A stretch of 64,000 nucleotides of DNA from Diphasiastrum complanatum (GCA_029204225.1 CM055109.1:6915982-6979981); one strand, 5' to 3'. Positions 49,548 through 63,354 are shown, counted from the stretch's first letter. Numbers and translations are program-made. Notes: generated by a model from the sequence alone, not told the origin.

Positions 49548-52500
49548 TCATAATAAAGACCTTGGACAAGTACTTAGAAAGTCCTCTTGGCACAGCTCCT
49601 TATAATCTTCCAAGGTTGAGTCATGGAAGGAATCCTTCCCACCAGTCATAGCAAGGCTGCTCAAGTCCTGCTGTCCATTTGGATTAGACATTTCTTCAGC
49701 ATTGGGCAACTTGTTATTACCTACTGAACTGACACAAAACTTTTTCAGCCACCGATCCATTTCCCAGAGCGTGTGCATCACACTCTCTCTTCCAACATAG
49801 CCATGGCTCTCATAAGGAAGAAGCACGAGCCGGGTGAGAGCACCATGCCCTTTAAGAGCATCATAAAAACGCTCTGACTGCAAAAAGCATATGACTAGCA
49901 TGAGTACAAAAGCTGATCTGCAGGCCCTAGTGGAGCTGATAACTATCAATATGATGTAAAAGTACAGAAATCATCACAAATACAGGTCACAATCGTTAGC
50001 AGTATACATAAAGGATACTCACTTGCATGGTAAATGTACCAGAATTATTATCTTCCTCGCCATGAATGAGTAATAATGGCTTCTTTATCTTGTTCGCAAC
50101 AACAAAAGGGCTCATATCCATGTAAGTTTTGGGAGCATCCCAAAAGGTTCTATCCTCACTCTGAGAAAAACCAGAAACATCACGTACAATCTATATCAAC
50201 AACTCAGCCATTACAAAATATTCTAATCAGCATGAATCGAGACTATATTTTGTCACTGCCATGGAATAACCCAAAATCTGCTTGATAATGAAGTTCTAAA
50301 TTGATCACAACACTCAGCCATGTACAGGCGTTGAGATGTTCGATAAGACATTCACCATGAAGATTAAGTTGTGCATCACTTCGTTAAAGACTCAACAAAT
50401 AAAAATTTATATATAGATTCTCATTAATTTCAGTAACCAGCTATAACATACAAATTCAAAATAAGACTACCTGGAATCCAAATGGAGTGAGGGTCCTATT
50501 ATAAGCCCCAGCTCGTGCAATGCCACAACAAAACAAATGTGGGGCATGAGCTAAAAGATTTGCCGTCATGAAGGCTCCATATGAATGGCCTCCAACTGCA
50601 ATTTGGTTCTCTCTTGATACCTGCAGCAAAATAGCTCAGTATCAGCGTATGCTATACATAAAGGGACATTTTAATTCTATTCATGAGACAATTCTTATCA
50701 ATTCCATTGCAATTGCATGGACAAGTTCGCTCCAGTTATGCATGTGGCCAAAAACTCATGGTTAAAAAGAAGTTCACCATTCTTATGATGGTACCCAAGT
50801 TGCACCGAAATGAAATTCCGCTGCTGGATCATTCTAGAATGCAGGAACGTCCCTATGGAGAAAAACAAACCTAAAACTTTTTATGAACCCAATTAGGAGG
50901 CACACAAACTAGGAGCAATAGGAAGTTTACAATGCTAGGTCATGAGTCGGATGATTGGGCAGCTTAGAATTGTCAGCATCATATGTAGCTAGAGGAAAAT
51001 AATTTAAGATTCTTATGGAATTGTAGCAATCAACAATGCAACCCATCCAAGGTTTCTGGGGGCAGTTTGAATAGACGGATTGAACCTCATCAGTTTGAAT
51101 CAGAACCAGCCAGGTTTGAACCATCGAATTGTTCAGTTTTTTTTTAGTTTTTTTCGATTTACTTATGAAAAAGCAAGTGCATGTTTAACGTTTGAGGTTT
51201 AATTACAGCTTTGTGCAGTGTAGATTACAATTAATGTGGTCCCGTCTCCTGACTGGATTCGTGAATCCCAGATGATGAGCACTTCGTGGTTTCAATTCTC
51301 AAAGAGCTCTTCGAAATTGTTTTGAAACTAAGTAGCACAGTTATCTAATTAGTAATAGCAAGATACCTAATGATCGAACCTTAAAACTAGATTGGTAGCT
51401 TCAATGCCCAATGTTAACATTTATATTGTAATTTGAAGAGCTCTTCAAAATTGGTCTAAAACTTATGCACCTAGCCTTAATTTGGGCCTTCAAACAGTAT
51501 AAATAGGCCATCAAAAAACTATTATTAGGCCCTCATGCACTAGGATAATTCACAAGGATCAGATATAGAAGAGCTTTTTTGCATGCGCATTGATTCAATG
51601 AAGGTTTTATTTGAATTGAATCAGATGATCACATAGGCCTCGAACATATATTGGAGAGAGGTTTGCACATTGATTCAGTGAACAACGTACCCATAACAAA
51701 TCAGATTTTCAAAAAAGAAACATTTATAATAAAAAATCTAAATCAAGGAAAATTTGCCCTGAATTTGTTTCTTGGTTTTGAACTAGGCTGATTCGAACTG
51801 CTTCCGGTTCAAACATGGAAACATTAATCCAATCATTGCAATGCAAAACACAGATGTGGTTGAGAATTGGATTCAAAATTGGGAAAAGGCATTTCAAAAA
51901 AGTGGCATTGATGATGATGACCAAAAGATTGTCGAGGCTACTTCCTGTTTGCAAGAACTAAGCAACGTTGGTGTTTTGTTGTTCGATATGTCAATTTCTG
52001 CTTGTGAGAATGATGTGTGCCAAGAACAAACTAACCTTACTAAGAACCTAGATCGTCAGATTAGGGAGGAGTCTATAGATGTGTTCATTGATGAACTTCC
52101 ATCTGTTTTACCCCCTCAATGTAGAGTGGAACATAAGATTAAATTAATTCTTGGACCATCTCCTGTGAATAGATCACATTATAGAATGAGTCTGACAGAT
52201 GAGGACGAGGTGAGAAGTGTGATTGAGGATTATCTCGCCAAGGAGCAGGTAAGGTCTAGCTTCTCCCCCTTTGCCTCTCCAATTATTGTTGTTAAAAAGA
52301 AGGATGGGTCTTGAAAGATGTGTGTGGATTATCAAGGCTTGAGCAAGATAACTATTAAGCATCAATATCCTATGCGATGTATAGATGATCTGTTAAATGC
52401 ATAGTGACCAAGGCATGTGGCTTTTTAGATGTGCCATGCGTTCCTAGCGTGCTCTTGTTGAGAACGTGCTCGAGAACGTGAGTTTGGGAATGTGACCAGG

Positions 52501-55500
52501 GAACGTGTTCCCAAGGAATGGGAACGTGGTTGGGAATGCGGTCCCTGGTTACAGTTTCTACAAAGACTCAAAAACAAGATAAATGGAGGAAGCCTTGGGA
52601 ACGTGATTGGCAACGTGTCCCCTAGTCACAATTTCTACTAAGACCTAAAAACAAGATAGATGAGAGAGGATTGTTTATATTATGTGTAATTTCAATATAC
52701 AAAATTCTATAAATTTCAAATTTTGATGTGTATGTGTAAGTTTTGATTATATGTTATTATGTTGACGTGGCGTTCCCGTTCCCATTTTTTCAGAGATTTT
52801 CGTTCCCATTCCTGTGCTCATTCCCATTCCCTGGTCACTATGGTTAGAGGTGCTACGATGTTTAGCAAGATTGACTTGAAGAGTGCTAATGTGCATAAGA
52901 CTACCTTCCGAAGTCATTTTGGACATTGAATTTTTAGTTATGCCTTTTGGATTGACTAAGGCCCCCGCAACATTTATGATGAAACGATGTGCTCAAACCA
53001 TTCATGGGCAAGTTTGTGGCTAACTTTGTTGATGACATAGTTTACAGTTGTAGTGATGTCGCACATGTGAGTCACCTTAGAACTATGTGTCAACTTTGAG
53101 GGAAAACATATTATTTGCTAATAATAAAAAGGGTGAATTATTTAAAAGCAATAGCAAATTTGGGTTTATAGCGTCAGTAGATGGGATAAAACCAGATCCT
53201 GAGAAAGTGACTGTTTTTCTTGCTTGGCATGTACCTATAGACTTGATAGTGTTAAAAGGCTTTCTTGGATTAGCTGTGTTTTATCGTAAAGGTGTGAAGA
53301 ATTATTCAAACTTAGATGCACCATTGATCGATATGTTACAGAAAAATAAATGGAAAGAACGTATAGAAGTTCAGCAGCAAAACTTTGATGCTTTGAAACA
53401 AGTTGTGGCTGACTTAGATTGTTGACCCCCTAGAGTCCTAGGGAGCTCTGTTAGTGATTGTGTACAACACCGAGCTTGATTATTGATTGTCAGAAATAAT
53501 GGCGAATAGCGATGGAAAGTTCCAAGATTGAGGTGATAAATAGTACCTCCTTTTGTTCAAGAGATATATAGGAGAACCACGGGAAGAAAGTATATGAAAA
53601 AGAGACAATGTTGTGATTTGAACTAGGAAAAGGAGGCAGACTCTGTTGGATATATGTTGAGCTAAAAAAACATTCCAAACGTATCCATGTACTTGACAAT
53701 AATGAGGTCACAACTAGTTAGTATATATGAATTACCAAAAGGTTGCACACAAGATAACACTACGATTACACAAATAAAAAAGAAAATAGACAGAAACTTA
53801 GTTTTAGAGTGATAGGATAAACCATAAATACTATGAAATTGTCAGAAATCTATTCAAGCAGAAACCAGAAGATATCCCTTCATGAGAAAAAGTAGCAACG
53901 TAAGGCTCTGCAGGCTATACCCCCCGTCGCATGATCTCATTGACAGCAGCTTCTGCACTTGCTACAAGCTGCTCCACATACCTACAGAGACATCAACATT
54001 TCACAGAATTAAAAAATTAGAGAAAGCAGCTTTCATGTGCTGCAGTGTATTTGTAAAGATGTCTGTGTAGTGTGATGTATTACACCAAACCTGCAATTAA
54101 AAGTCTATCTCAGCATGGCAAAACTTGTTATCATATTTTATACTAGCATTGATTAACTATCAATTCAATCGTTATATCTGATTAGATGACCTCTTCTCCT
54201 CTCAAATCTTCATGGCAACTTCTTCACTCTCTGTCCATGCTAATATTCATCATATTTTCCTCATTTGCCTGTTCATTTGGTTTAACCATCTTCAATTTTC
54301 TTTTTCGTTCTTTCAGGGACAGCATAATTTTGCTTTTGTAAATATTCCCTCTTCCAATGAGTTTCATCAGAAGACAGCCAAGTTTGCAACATGAACATAA
54401 TCAGCTAGATAAGATTCCTGTGTCCCCTTCAAAATTTTGAATGAATCTCATTCCTGGAATTCACCTGGTTTTGGACTTCACATTTTCACCATAATCCCCA
54501 AAACTTATGTACTCATCATAATTTATTCTCTTAAATCATAGATGTTGGTAACTTGAGGCAAGAGCTCACTTAACAGTGGCCCTTTGGCAAAATGAGCAAG
54601 ATAGTAACAGTTAAAGAATTTTCTTGTTAGTGCTCTTTTTGAACTGCAATTTCTGGTAAGCCCTAACTACCCGTCCAACATATTGCTAGTATATGGAACA
54701 ACAAATACCAGTTTTCCAAAATAGGATCTTTGAAAAGATGAAACTTTACCTTCTTTCAATATTGCCTTGAACAAAGACAAATAGTTAGTAGCAAAAACCT
54801 TTGTTGATTTTTAGCAAAATCTTTGTATTCAATAAGCGGACTATAGATTCAGAATGTACCTGTCATTGGCTTCGGCTTCACCTTCTCCTATAATAGGCAT
54901 TGTGGGGCCTTCCAATATAGCAAACCTATGGAACAATGAATTTACAAATTCATTTCAGTGAAATGATTTTCTTTACCCTCGAACATAAATGGGCCCACTA
55001 ATTCCCTCATGCTATCTTACAGAATGATAAATAATGATAAATACACCTTTTTAAAAATATTCACTGCTGATACTATAAAATACCATGTTGATGCATGTCT
55101 CCCTACAAGGCAACTGCATATGCACAATATTTCAAACAATCAGCTTAATGGATACAGCAAAAGGACAGGGGAAGATGCTACTGACCCTCTTGCTAACCAT
55201 AGAAGCGGTGAAGTAGACCCAATACCAGGAAACTGATTTGGAGAACCACGCATTTGACCAGCATTGTCTTTATTCTTGAACTCACGTGGATAAGCCCATA
55301 TCAGTGTTGGCAAAGGTCCATCTCTCTTAGGTTCATAACCCGGAGGCAAATACAATGTAGCAGTAAGTTGCACCTCATCACTCCTCGTGTACCTTAATAT
55401 CTCTTTTTGTATATGAGCCAGCTGAGGATAAGGATGAGGAAAGTCTGTTATTTTTGTGACTCTTTTATCGATCAAGGACCATAAGAAGTACTGAGGAGGT

Positions 55501-58216
55501 TCAATTTGTGACTCTTTGGAAACGAGAATCTTCAGTTTATCATAGGGCAAATCATCATCTTCCTGATCAGACATTAGAGATACCACCTTTTCATAGTATT
55601 TCTCTTTGTCACTTTGCCAGATGCGTTCTGTTTCACCTGTATTTCTATAAGAAGTTGCTAGAAGTTAGAACCAGAACAATGAAGCCTCAGATCATGGCTA
55701 AAAATGGTGTTTCCACGAATCGCGATTCTATGCAAGGACAAAGCATCAACTTTTTTTGTGTAACCCTAACAAAAAATATTGATGCAAACTAAGCAAACAC
55801 GAGAAAAAGAACAAGTCAAATAAGAATAACGTAGAAGAAAGTGAAAAAGAAAGGACGGAAGAAACTATAGTGAAAATCTAGAAAAGGTGAAAATTGCAAT
55901 AAGTGGATCCATGTAAAAGTATGTATACGAAGTTATTGAGGTAGTGGACTCTTGTTGTCCCCCAAAGTAGAACACTACACTAATCCAATTTCATGCTTCA
56001 GCTTTCTAAAAGCAATATTGAACTTTGAAATGTATGCATTCATTAGCATTCTAATATCTATAAGATTTTAAAACCATTGTAGACATTATCATATTACATT
56101 AAAATTTTTTTAGCACCATAAATTTGCAATAATAAAATTCTTGCCAATCCTTTCAGGATGGACCCAGTTTTGAACCACAATTTGTGCCGAGTCATGTGAT
56201 TTTGAACAGGTCAATTCTGAACGGAGTGGAAACGCTACCTAAAACATCTCGAATTAGCTTATCATTACGAAACATCAAATGTTTCAAATCAATTTTAGTG
56301 TAGTGTCGTAGAGTCATAGGATTGAAGAAGCATAGGCTGGGTTTTGTTCTTCTATAGTACGAGAAGATTTGAAATACTTTATCACTTTTACTAACAGAAT
56401 CATTTAAAATCCAGCTACAATTTACAAAGAACATTTGCACTGTGCATCCTTCAATTTATCCAACGTTTGTTGAAAGTTCAGTACTAAGGACCGTAAATGA
56501 ACCTACATAAGGCTCCAAGAGTGATTGATTGATAGATACACCTATCTATTGCAAAACTAGTCACAAAATCTTGATCTAGAAAAGCAGTATTGGATCCCAC
56601 AATCAAGATCAATCAAAAGCATTGATCAAACATGGAATTCCGACCCCACACGTGTGTGGTACGGCTTGTTATCAGAGATTAAGTGTAATCAAGTTTAGAT
56701 TGCAAAGCATTCACAAAAACTCAAGACAAATGTGTAAGAAACTCGAGATTGCTAATGTGCTCTCAAAAAACTATCTCCTCACTATGGAATGATAGGACTC
56801 TTCTCCTCTCAAGTTAGGTGAAAATCCAGCATGTAATAAGGAGACTAATTGACATTTTTTGCCCTAATATGTCAATCTTACCTAACCCTAGAGTTATGCC
56901 AATTTGATGGTTAGGTTGATCAACTACCTCCATGATTTGAGGAGTTTGGTCCTATAATTTAGGAATCATAACCATACAAACCTAAATAACCCTATGAATG
57001 AAATCTAACATATCTAGGGTAGCCTTCACACGTGGCAACATGGATTCACACGTGTGGGACCCACCTACGTACACATCTACATAGTTTAATCAAGCTAAAA
57101 TTGCCAATTTTGACAATTTTTCACAAGGCTTTTGAGTAATTGCTTAGCCACTTAGAAAAGTCAAGTAGAGTAGTTTTACAAGCTGCTTCATTCAATGATG
57201 ATTCCAAATAAAAAAATTTGCAAACAAAACAAAAAACTTTGAGCATTTTTCTACACACAAAATGACAAAACGTCTATGAAACTTACGACAAAAACTTCCT
57301 TCTCAATAGAAAATGAAGTATGAGTGTTAAAAGATAGAACCAATGAGACTTTAAAAAAAAAATCAAGAAATCTTCATTGATCAGTTATAGACTCGATCTA
57401 TGGATATCGTATCAATGAAGCATAAGTGACTATAAAAGACACATAAATCAATCCCCCAAAAGAAAGGACAAAAGCATATGATATAATCAATGGCTAAAGC
57501 TCTACAAGCAATGGTAGATCATAAGCTACCTAATTACTAAATAATGATTGAACCAGATAATAAGCTATTTAATGAGCAAATGATAGCCCTATATATACTA
57601 TAATGGCAACTCAGAATGGTACTTGGGTCCCATAAGGACATGCCCTTCATGGTAATCATCGTTGCCTATTGGAATGTAAATGGAATTGCTTACATTACCA
57701 TAGGTTACTTTGACCCAAAAGGTCGAATTTATCTCTATTAGGCCTACTAAACTTAGAGTTAGCTAAGTTAGTATGAACTTAACTTGGTAGGGACTCGTGG
57801 GTCCACTAGGCCTAATTGTGACATTAAGTACCCCAACTAGACATATTGGAGGTACCTTATTCTTTCTATGTAACTTATAGAAAGTTGGATAGTCAATATT
57901 CAAGTAATTGGATAGCCAATAGTCATGAAGTTAGATAGTCATCTTGGACTATGTATATGTGTGCATCCCATCTCCAGATCAACCAAGGTCCGAGCCCGCC
58001 TCAAAGACAAGGTTTGAAATCAATGCAACAACGATTCTAAGACAGAATATGTAGACAGAGTGGTAGCCGCAAGAAATGTGAGCTTTCAAGGTACGTGGCT
58101 CAATAGTCAGAAGTACGATCAAGAGATGGCAGCAAGTGTGGACAACAGCGGAAGGGTAGGCAGCCATTGCGATGGCAACAGCAGGTATGGCGGCCACTTG
58201 CTGAGGGTGGACCACC

Positions 58217-58279
<63 letters not shown>

Positions 58280-61205
58280 GCCAAGATCCAATAGCTCCAA
58301 ACAAGATCACACAAGAAGAGCAATCTTCCAAGGCAACATTGTGAGAGAACTTGATGCAATGTAGATGGTTTCCCTAGGCCTATTCTATCTTGTGGTATCC
58401 CTTTTGCCCATGCTAGCACTTACAAAGCACACGAATCTTGATGTGCCATCTTCTTGATTTGAATTTTCTTCATTTGATTTGCAACTTGAGGTTAATCATA
58501 GCCAAAAGCTTTAGGATCATTATGAAATAACAATCGTGAATAAGAGCAACTTGGACTTCAAACTTGTGACATGTCCTATCAATCTCCAACAATCCATCAA
58601 AATAGCTTATCAGATTCACAAATAACCTTTTAAAATTTCATGTGCACATCCAAACTTCTTAAAAAATTTCACTTCTCAAGGATTTCATCAGATGTACAAA
58701 TCCACAATAGGTTTCCTCAGCATGTGCAGATCCATCCATTGGAGTTTGTCAAGATGTCCAAATCTTGCATCAAAGATCTCAGCAACATGTACAAACCCCA
58801 TTAAAGGTTTCATCAATATCTCCACTCTCTTTGAGGATATCATCTTTCATTAATCCCATGCAGATGTCCAAATCCTCCATCAAGGATTTTAATGAGATGT
58901 GCAAATCCAAACATCGTAGATCACAAAAGGCTGTAGTACAGTCAACTCAACAAAATTGGCTTGCAATAGTATTATTGCAGCTTGCTAAAATTAGAACTCC
59001 AAGTAGATGCATTTGTTTTTCTAGTCAATAATTAGGATTACTTAACATCTGCTTGAGGAGCTTTGCTAAATACAACACTAGGTAGACAACGTGATTTATC
59101 AAAGCAAGATCATGCCAAGAAAATTGAAGTACATAATATATGATGGAAGAGCATCTTTTTAAGAGTTAGATGGGTTGGCAAAAGGCCATCTGCAACTGAA
59201 TTTTTTAAAACAATCGACTTTATCTATTCATTCAAAAAAAAATGTCACCAAGTTTTTGTTTTCTATAGTTGAACTGCTGCATAAAAATTTCTGCCTTTGA
59301 CCAAAGTATGAATTTGAAAAAATGAGCATGACTCACATGTCGAAAAGATCCAAGAATGGGACATATCCCTCTGGTGTAGCTCCCTTTCCATTTAACAGCA
59401 ACTTCTTTCCATTTGACAGCTTGATTTGAGCTAGAACATAGGTTCCCAAAGAAGTTCGACGCAGCATTGGTGAACCAGGATCAGAATACACATCCTCGGT
59501 TGATCTATCAAAAAGTATCTGCACCTCCTCTGGATTTTCAGGAGATATTCTCCATGTGCGAATGCGGCGGGTTTTATACCATGATTCGTAAACCAAAGCA
59601 AGTGCCTCTGTACCCCAAAGAACACCCCTAAACAAGCCAGAAAACTATCTCAGAACTCTTTAAGAAACCCCAACTTTCCTGAGTAACTGACAAAGAGCTT
59701 GATTTTCCTCTCCTTAACGTTCAGAAATAAGCAAAGTTAGGCACGCTTAGAATAACTCCCAACAAGCTGGGCTATTTGAATTTTGCTATATTTCCAGTCA
59801 GATCTCAACATATAGGCATGTGCACGTCGATACATAAGAGCGTCAAAACAATGGTAACAGAATAAAGGTCAAAAATTCAAAGACAAGTTACATGCAGCAC
59901 AACTGCATAAAACCTGTTCCATCTAAAGTTAATAGGGCACCTTTCTTATAGCTCTCACCCATTCTCTAAATCCTAAAAGTGTCACCTTAGATGAATACAT
60001 TTGGCAACAATTTAATTTTGCCTGGAGGAAGTTAGGCATGAATTTTGAAGTCATTCCAAAGGTTTGGATCCTTTCAAATAGAGACCTCCGAAGCTATGCC
60101 TATCGATGATCTATGTATAGAATAGTACTCGAACATAGCAAAACAGACATGAATTTTTTTAGATTTATGGAATCCAGCCACAAATTCTTCATCAACTCCA
60201 AACATAGCAGGAACTGTATGCTGTGACCTCCTCACTCTCAATTTGCATGCATAAAGACATGTCCATAATTAGCTTTCATATATCTATACAGAGTTGAATG
60301 TGCTAGCTGTCACTGAAGTGTAGTACAAGATCATCCACATAGAAGTCTAGGAATAGGGGCAAAGACTATCAAACGCAGTCCCTACTTCCAAATCAATGGA
60401 AATTCTTGGTCGATACAATAAAAAAAATGGAAGGTAGCTGCAATTTCATGGAGCACTCTGCAATAAGAGTGCAACTAAAATGGATGAAACTACGAGGTAG
60501 TGAAAAGCTCTTCAGAGCCCCAATAATAGACATTCGTTATTCATAAACAAGGCATAAATGTAACTTCAAACTTTGACATAACAGTGCTCCGCACACAAAA
60601 TAAAAAACACATGAGATGCTGCAATTCCACCCAATTATGATGCACTGACAAGCAACACCAATGCAAACTATATCAAAAATGGCTTTACTCATGCAGCCTA
60701 AAACATAGGGATTTAGATTTCAGAACAGATAGGAAGAAATTCTAACTTCAACTACACCACAACCAAGCTCAGAGAAGATGACAGGGAAAATGATAATCAG
60801 GTTTAACAATAGAGGATAAGAGCAGCCTTAATATGAAGCTAGAAAACAGGATTCCAGATTAGAGTTTGTCGAAAAGTTATCTGTATAATATATTGAAACT
60901 TTTTTTTAGTTCAAAACAGTTCAAAATGCAAAACTGCAGAACAGTTGTTGCACTTTCATTATAAACTTAGTAACAACATGTATTCAAAATGAGAAAAAGT
61001 ATCAAAAATTTGCATTGCTCTAAGCTAATATAACTAGAAGGCTAATACTGCAACCACAAATTGTAAGAAATCATACCCATAGCGAAGATCAAGCTTATGT
61101 ACAACATTTGGCTCTTCTCCTGCTTGCAGCTCAGCTGGAGCCGTGTAAATAATATCACGAGGAGACACATTCACCCTAGCATCACCTTCATCTTGTGCCT
61201 CTACC
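49548..61205 (-). CDS. CGEP: Chloroplastic glutamyl endopeptidase (S9 family), eight 3' exons, N-terminus beyond the window
   Basis: Minus-strand exons are 61205-61077, 59627-59337, 55644-55186, 54925-54860, 53981-53921, 50620-50471, 50160-50023 and 49877-49548. All junctions are GT..AG with consistent phases, giving about 540 aa to the stop. Segments match plant cGEP: SPRDIIYTAPAELQAGEEP, LALVYESWYKTRR, FDRSTEDVYSDPGSPMLRRT, FPHPYPQLAHIQKEILRY, PIIGEGEAEANDR, VEQLVASAEAAVNEI. The hydrolase active site is present: nucleophile Ser in GGHSYGAFM, Asp in HGEEDNN, His in YESHGY. The family cleaves after Glu in the chloroplast stroma, helping degrade small peptides and proteins. Roughly the first 400 residues (transit peptide and propeller start) should be encoded to the right. 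No disruption is seen in these exons. Confidence 0.93.
51841..53425 (+). pseudogene. Ty3/gypsy RT fragment in an endopeptidase intron, interrupted by a small inverted-repeat element
   Basis: The plus-strand frame 51841-52314 ends protease-to-RT sequence: ELPSVLPPQCRVEHKIKLIL, then SPFASPIIVVKKKDGS. After a stop, MCVDYQGLSKITIKHQYP follows. RT resumes after 52841 with MFSKIDLKS, FRSHFGH and PFGLTKAPATF in broken frames. It continues to GLAVFYRKGVKNYSN, PLIDMLQKNKW and NFDALKQVV at 53425. The fragment is antisense to the host gene and inside the 3.3-kb intron 50621-53920. Confidence 0.9.
52401..52841. mobile_element. MITE-like element with ATAGTGACCA...TGGTCACTAT ends
   Basis: The 441-bp insert splits the gypsy RT between LLNA and the MFSKIDL block. 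Its ends are inverted repeats (ATAGTGACCAAGG against CCTGGTCACTAT, one base apart in length). Subterminal repeats GGGAACGTG are direct on the left and CGTTCCC on the right, which is common in hAT-like non-autonomous elements. A clean target-site duplication was not found. Confidence 0.65.
56468..57125 (-). repeat. Solo LTR of the 6-kb copia element's family, in an endopeptidase intron
   Basis: The sequence runs TGTTGAAAGTTCAGTACTAAGG ... TTTGACAATTTTTCACA and is collinear with the 691-bp LTR throughout, including the block GTTAGGTGAAAATCCAGCAT. No internal element sequence flanks it, so it probably arose by LTR-LTR recombination. Flanking bases (ACGTT and AGGCT) do not form a duplication. It carries CACACGTGTG twice. 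Confidence 0.85.
57126..58218. other. Intron sequence without recognisable content
   Basis: Part of the 3.7-kb intron between endopeptidase exons ending 59337 and starting 55644. I see no coding or repeat signature here apart from AT-rich runs. Confidence 0.4.
58219..58276. repeat. (GA)n microsatellite, 58 bp
   Basis: Uninterrupted AG dinucleotides. The overlapping frames on both strands that consist of Arg-Glu or Leu-Ser runs are products of this repeat. Confidence 0.98.
59628..61076 (-). other. Endopeptidase intron
   Basis: The intron lies between donor GTATGA at 61076 and acceptor TTTAG at 59628. It is AT-rich without a recognisable transposon or frame. Confidence 0.7.
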
Positions 61206-62982
61206 CTAATAGAATATGAAGTCAGTGAGAGAAAAATGGTTAGAATCTGAAAATTGTCATTATGCTGTCAAGCAAGTTACATACATTTCAAAACATTCAA
61301 GCTTTGCTGTAATAGAAAGCAAATCTAATTACAGCTAGAGAAAGTCACTACAAAATCACTAAAGACACCTAGCCTGCATCATGCTTCTCCATCTTCACAT
61401 CAAAGAAGATCCATTGGTAAGATCAACATCATTTTCCAAAGACCGACTTCTAAGATAACATTAGAAATCTTTATGGTAAATTATCACGTAAGCAATAAAA
61501 GGAATATGCAGCATTTACAACACCCAAACAACGTACTCATGAAGCATGTACTAGTTTGTGGCTTGCAATGTTAAAACCTATATCGTAAAACATAACCACT
61601 AAAGAGCATAAAATTGAAACAAGATCCAGCAATAAAAACACTCCATATATTTCCCACTCGAGCATCACAATATGGTTAAAGTTTCCAAATTGCAGTATTT
61701 GATCCAAACTTCATTACTTTAAAATTTTTCCTCCATTGGATACTTGTAATATGTCACAGAAATAAAAGGTCAATACATGCTTCCCAATAGGAAAATTGTT
61801 TCCCACACAGCGCTCATGTTCTGGGTAAAAAAATGTTTTTCAAGTGGGTTTCCTAAAAAGTTTCTAACTCACATTTTCCATTACGAGGAGAAGTGTTTCC
61901 CCATGAGTTATGAAGACAATCACAGATATGGCCTCACATAAAACATAAGGATGACTATAATTGATGAATGATTAGCAATCTCCTTCGAAGATTACTAAAG
62001 ATTACCAAATACAAATCCCTACAAACAATGAAGTGTAATAGATCTGTGGCTTGCAAGAGTAACACGTAAACTATAAAGTCCTCAATCCAAGGATCCTACA
62101 CTAAGCAAGCCAGTAACAAGCAACACAAGGGAAACGGATGGTGGACAAACCAAACCAACCAAACCTAGATCTTACGGATCTAGCCCCCAAGCTATGGATC
62201 AATCACTCATCAGGGATGGAGGAGTCATACTAGCAACATACCGCTACTAGCACCACAATCAAGCATACACTAGTGAGAGCCCAATAGGTATACTTATATC
62301 CTCCAAGGCCCATGCACCACTAGTGGTGCACTGTGACACCTCACTAGACACCTATGCAGCCTATCTAGGCCACATCATCCAGTTCCCCTATGACTCACTG
62401 ATAGACCCATAAAATCCACCATCAAGAGTTTAGGCCTACAACCATTAATTATGACCATATGCACATAAGGGCCCCAAACCCCTTATAATCATAATTAACT
62501 TACGAGTTGTGGGCCTACTGATCTATAGCGTGGACACGCTACCTAAGACCAGTTGTGGGCATGACATGACATAAACCATGTATGAGAAGTTTCCAACACT
62601 AAAACCCAAACAAGATATATAAACCATAAGATCCAATGCAATCGGACCTTTTTCATAAGAATTTGAGCCAACGCAAGTTGGGGACACATTATGCTTCATC
62701 AGTTAGAGGTTTTTCTCCTCCTTTAATGCATAGTTGGCTATACATACTTATAGGCAAGTTAGGCCTTTGGCATTTTGCGAGTAAATCATTTGCGAGTTTT
62801 GCGAGTTTTGGATTTTTTAAGTTACATAAAATTGATAGCACATGGGGTGCTACCATTTTTTGTGGTTTGTGGACATTTGTTCTTGCCATATTTAAATTTT
62901 GTCTAGCTTAAATTTATTACCTAACTGATTACCACCATGTGTATTTTTTTCAAGCTAATTCTTTTTATCCCAATCATTACCA
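61206..62982. other. Probable upstream intron of the endopeptidase gene
   Basis: The acceptor at 61206 implies an intron here. No upstream cGEP exon is recognisable before the window ends. The stretch 62070-62600 is less AT-rich and may be an old repeat, but I cannot name it. Confidence 0.5.
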
Positions 62983-63354
62983 TCCTTGGCACTTGAAATT
63001 TCAAGCATGCCAACGTGCTCTCAATTTCAGCTACAATAAAAAAAAAAAAAAATCTAAATTTGATTGAACCAATCTACATACAAAATGGAACATTTTTGCT
63101 TTTTGGATCATCTCAATCCGAGCTATAATAAGGAAGTTATAGTCATTCAAAGTTTTCAAAGTTAAAAACAAAAATTTGTCCTTGGCACTTGAGATCTTGA
63201 GCACGCCAGCGTGCTCAGGATTTCATCTGCAAAGACAAAATAAAAACCTAAATTTGATTGAACCAATGGATTCTACATACAGAATGGAACATTTTTGCTT
63301 TCTGGATCATCTCAATCCGAGCTATAATAAGAAAGTGACGGTTGTTCAAAGTTT
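62983..63354. repeat. Two-copy direct repeat, period 196 bp
   Basis: Copies start TCCTTGGCACTTGA at 62983 and 63179. They share CTAAATTTGATTGAACCAAT, ATGGAACATTTTTGCTTT and ATCTCAATCCGAGCTATAAT. The second copy contains the dyad TGAGCACGC-CA-GCGTGCTCA. Confidence 0.85.

Noticed and set aside
52401-52841. CACTA-type transposon
   Set aside because: The ends read TAGTG...CACTA, the reverse of the CACTA arrangement, and no 3-bp duplication flanks them.
56463-57130. Target-site duplication around the solo LTR
   Set aside because: The flanks ACGTT and AGGCT do not match, so none is claimed.
58060-58419. Frames rich in Arg-Glu or Leu-Ser repeats
   Set aside because: They are created by the (GA)n microsatellite on both strands.
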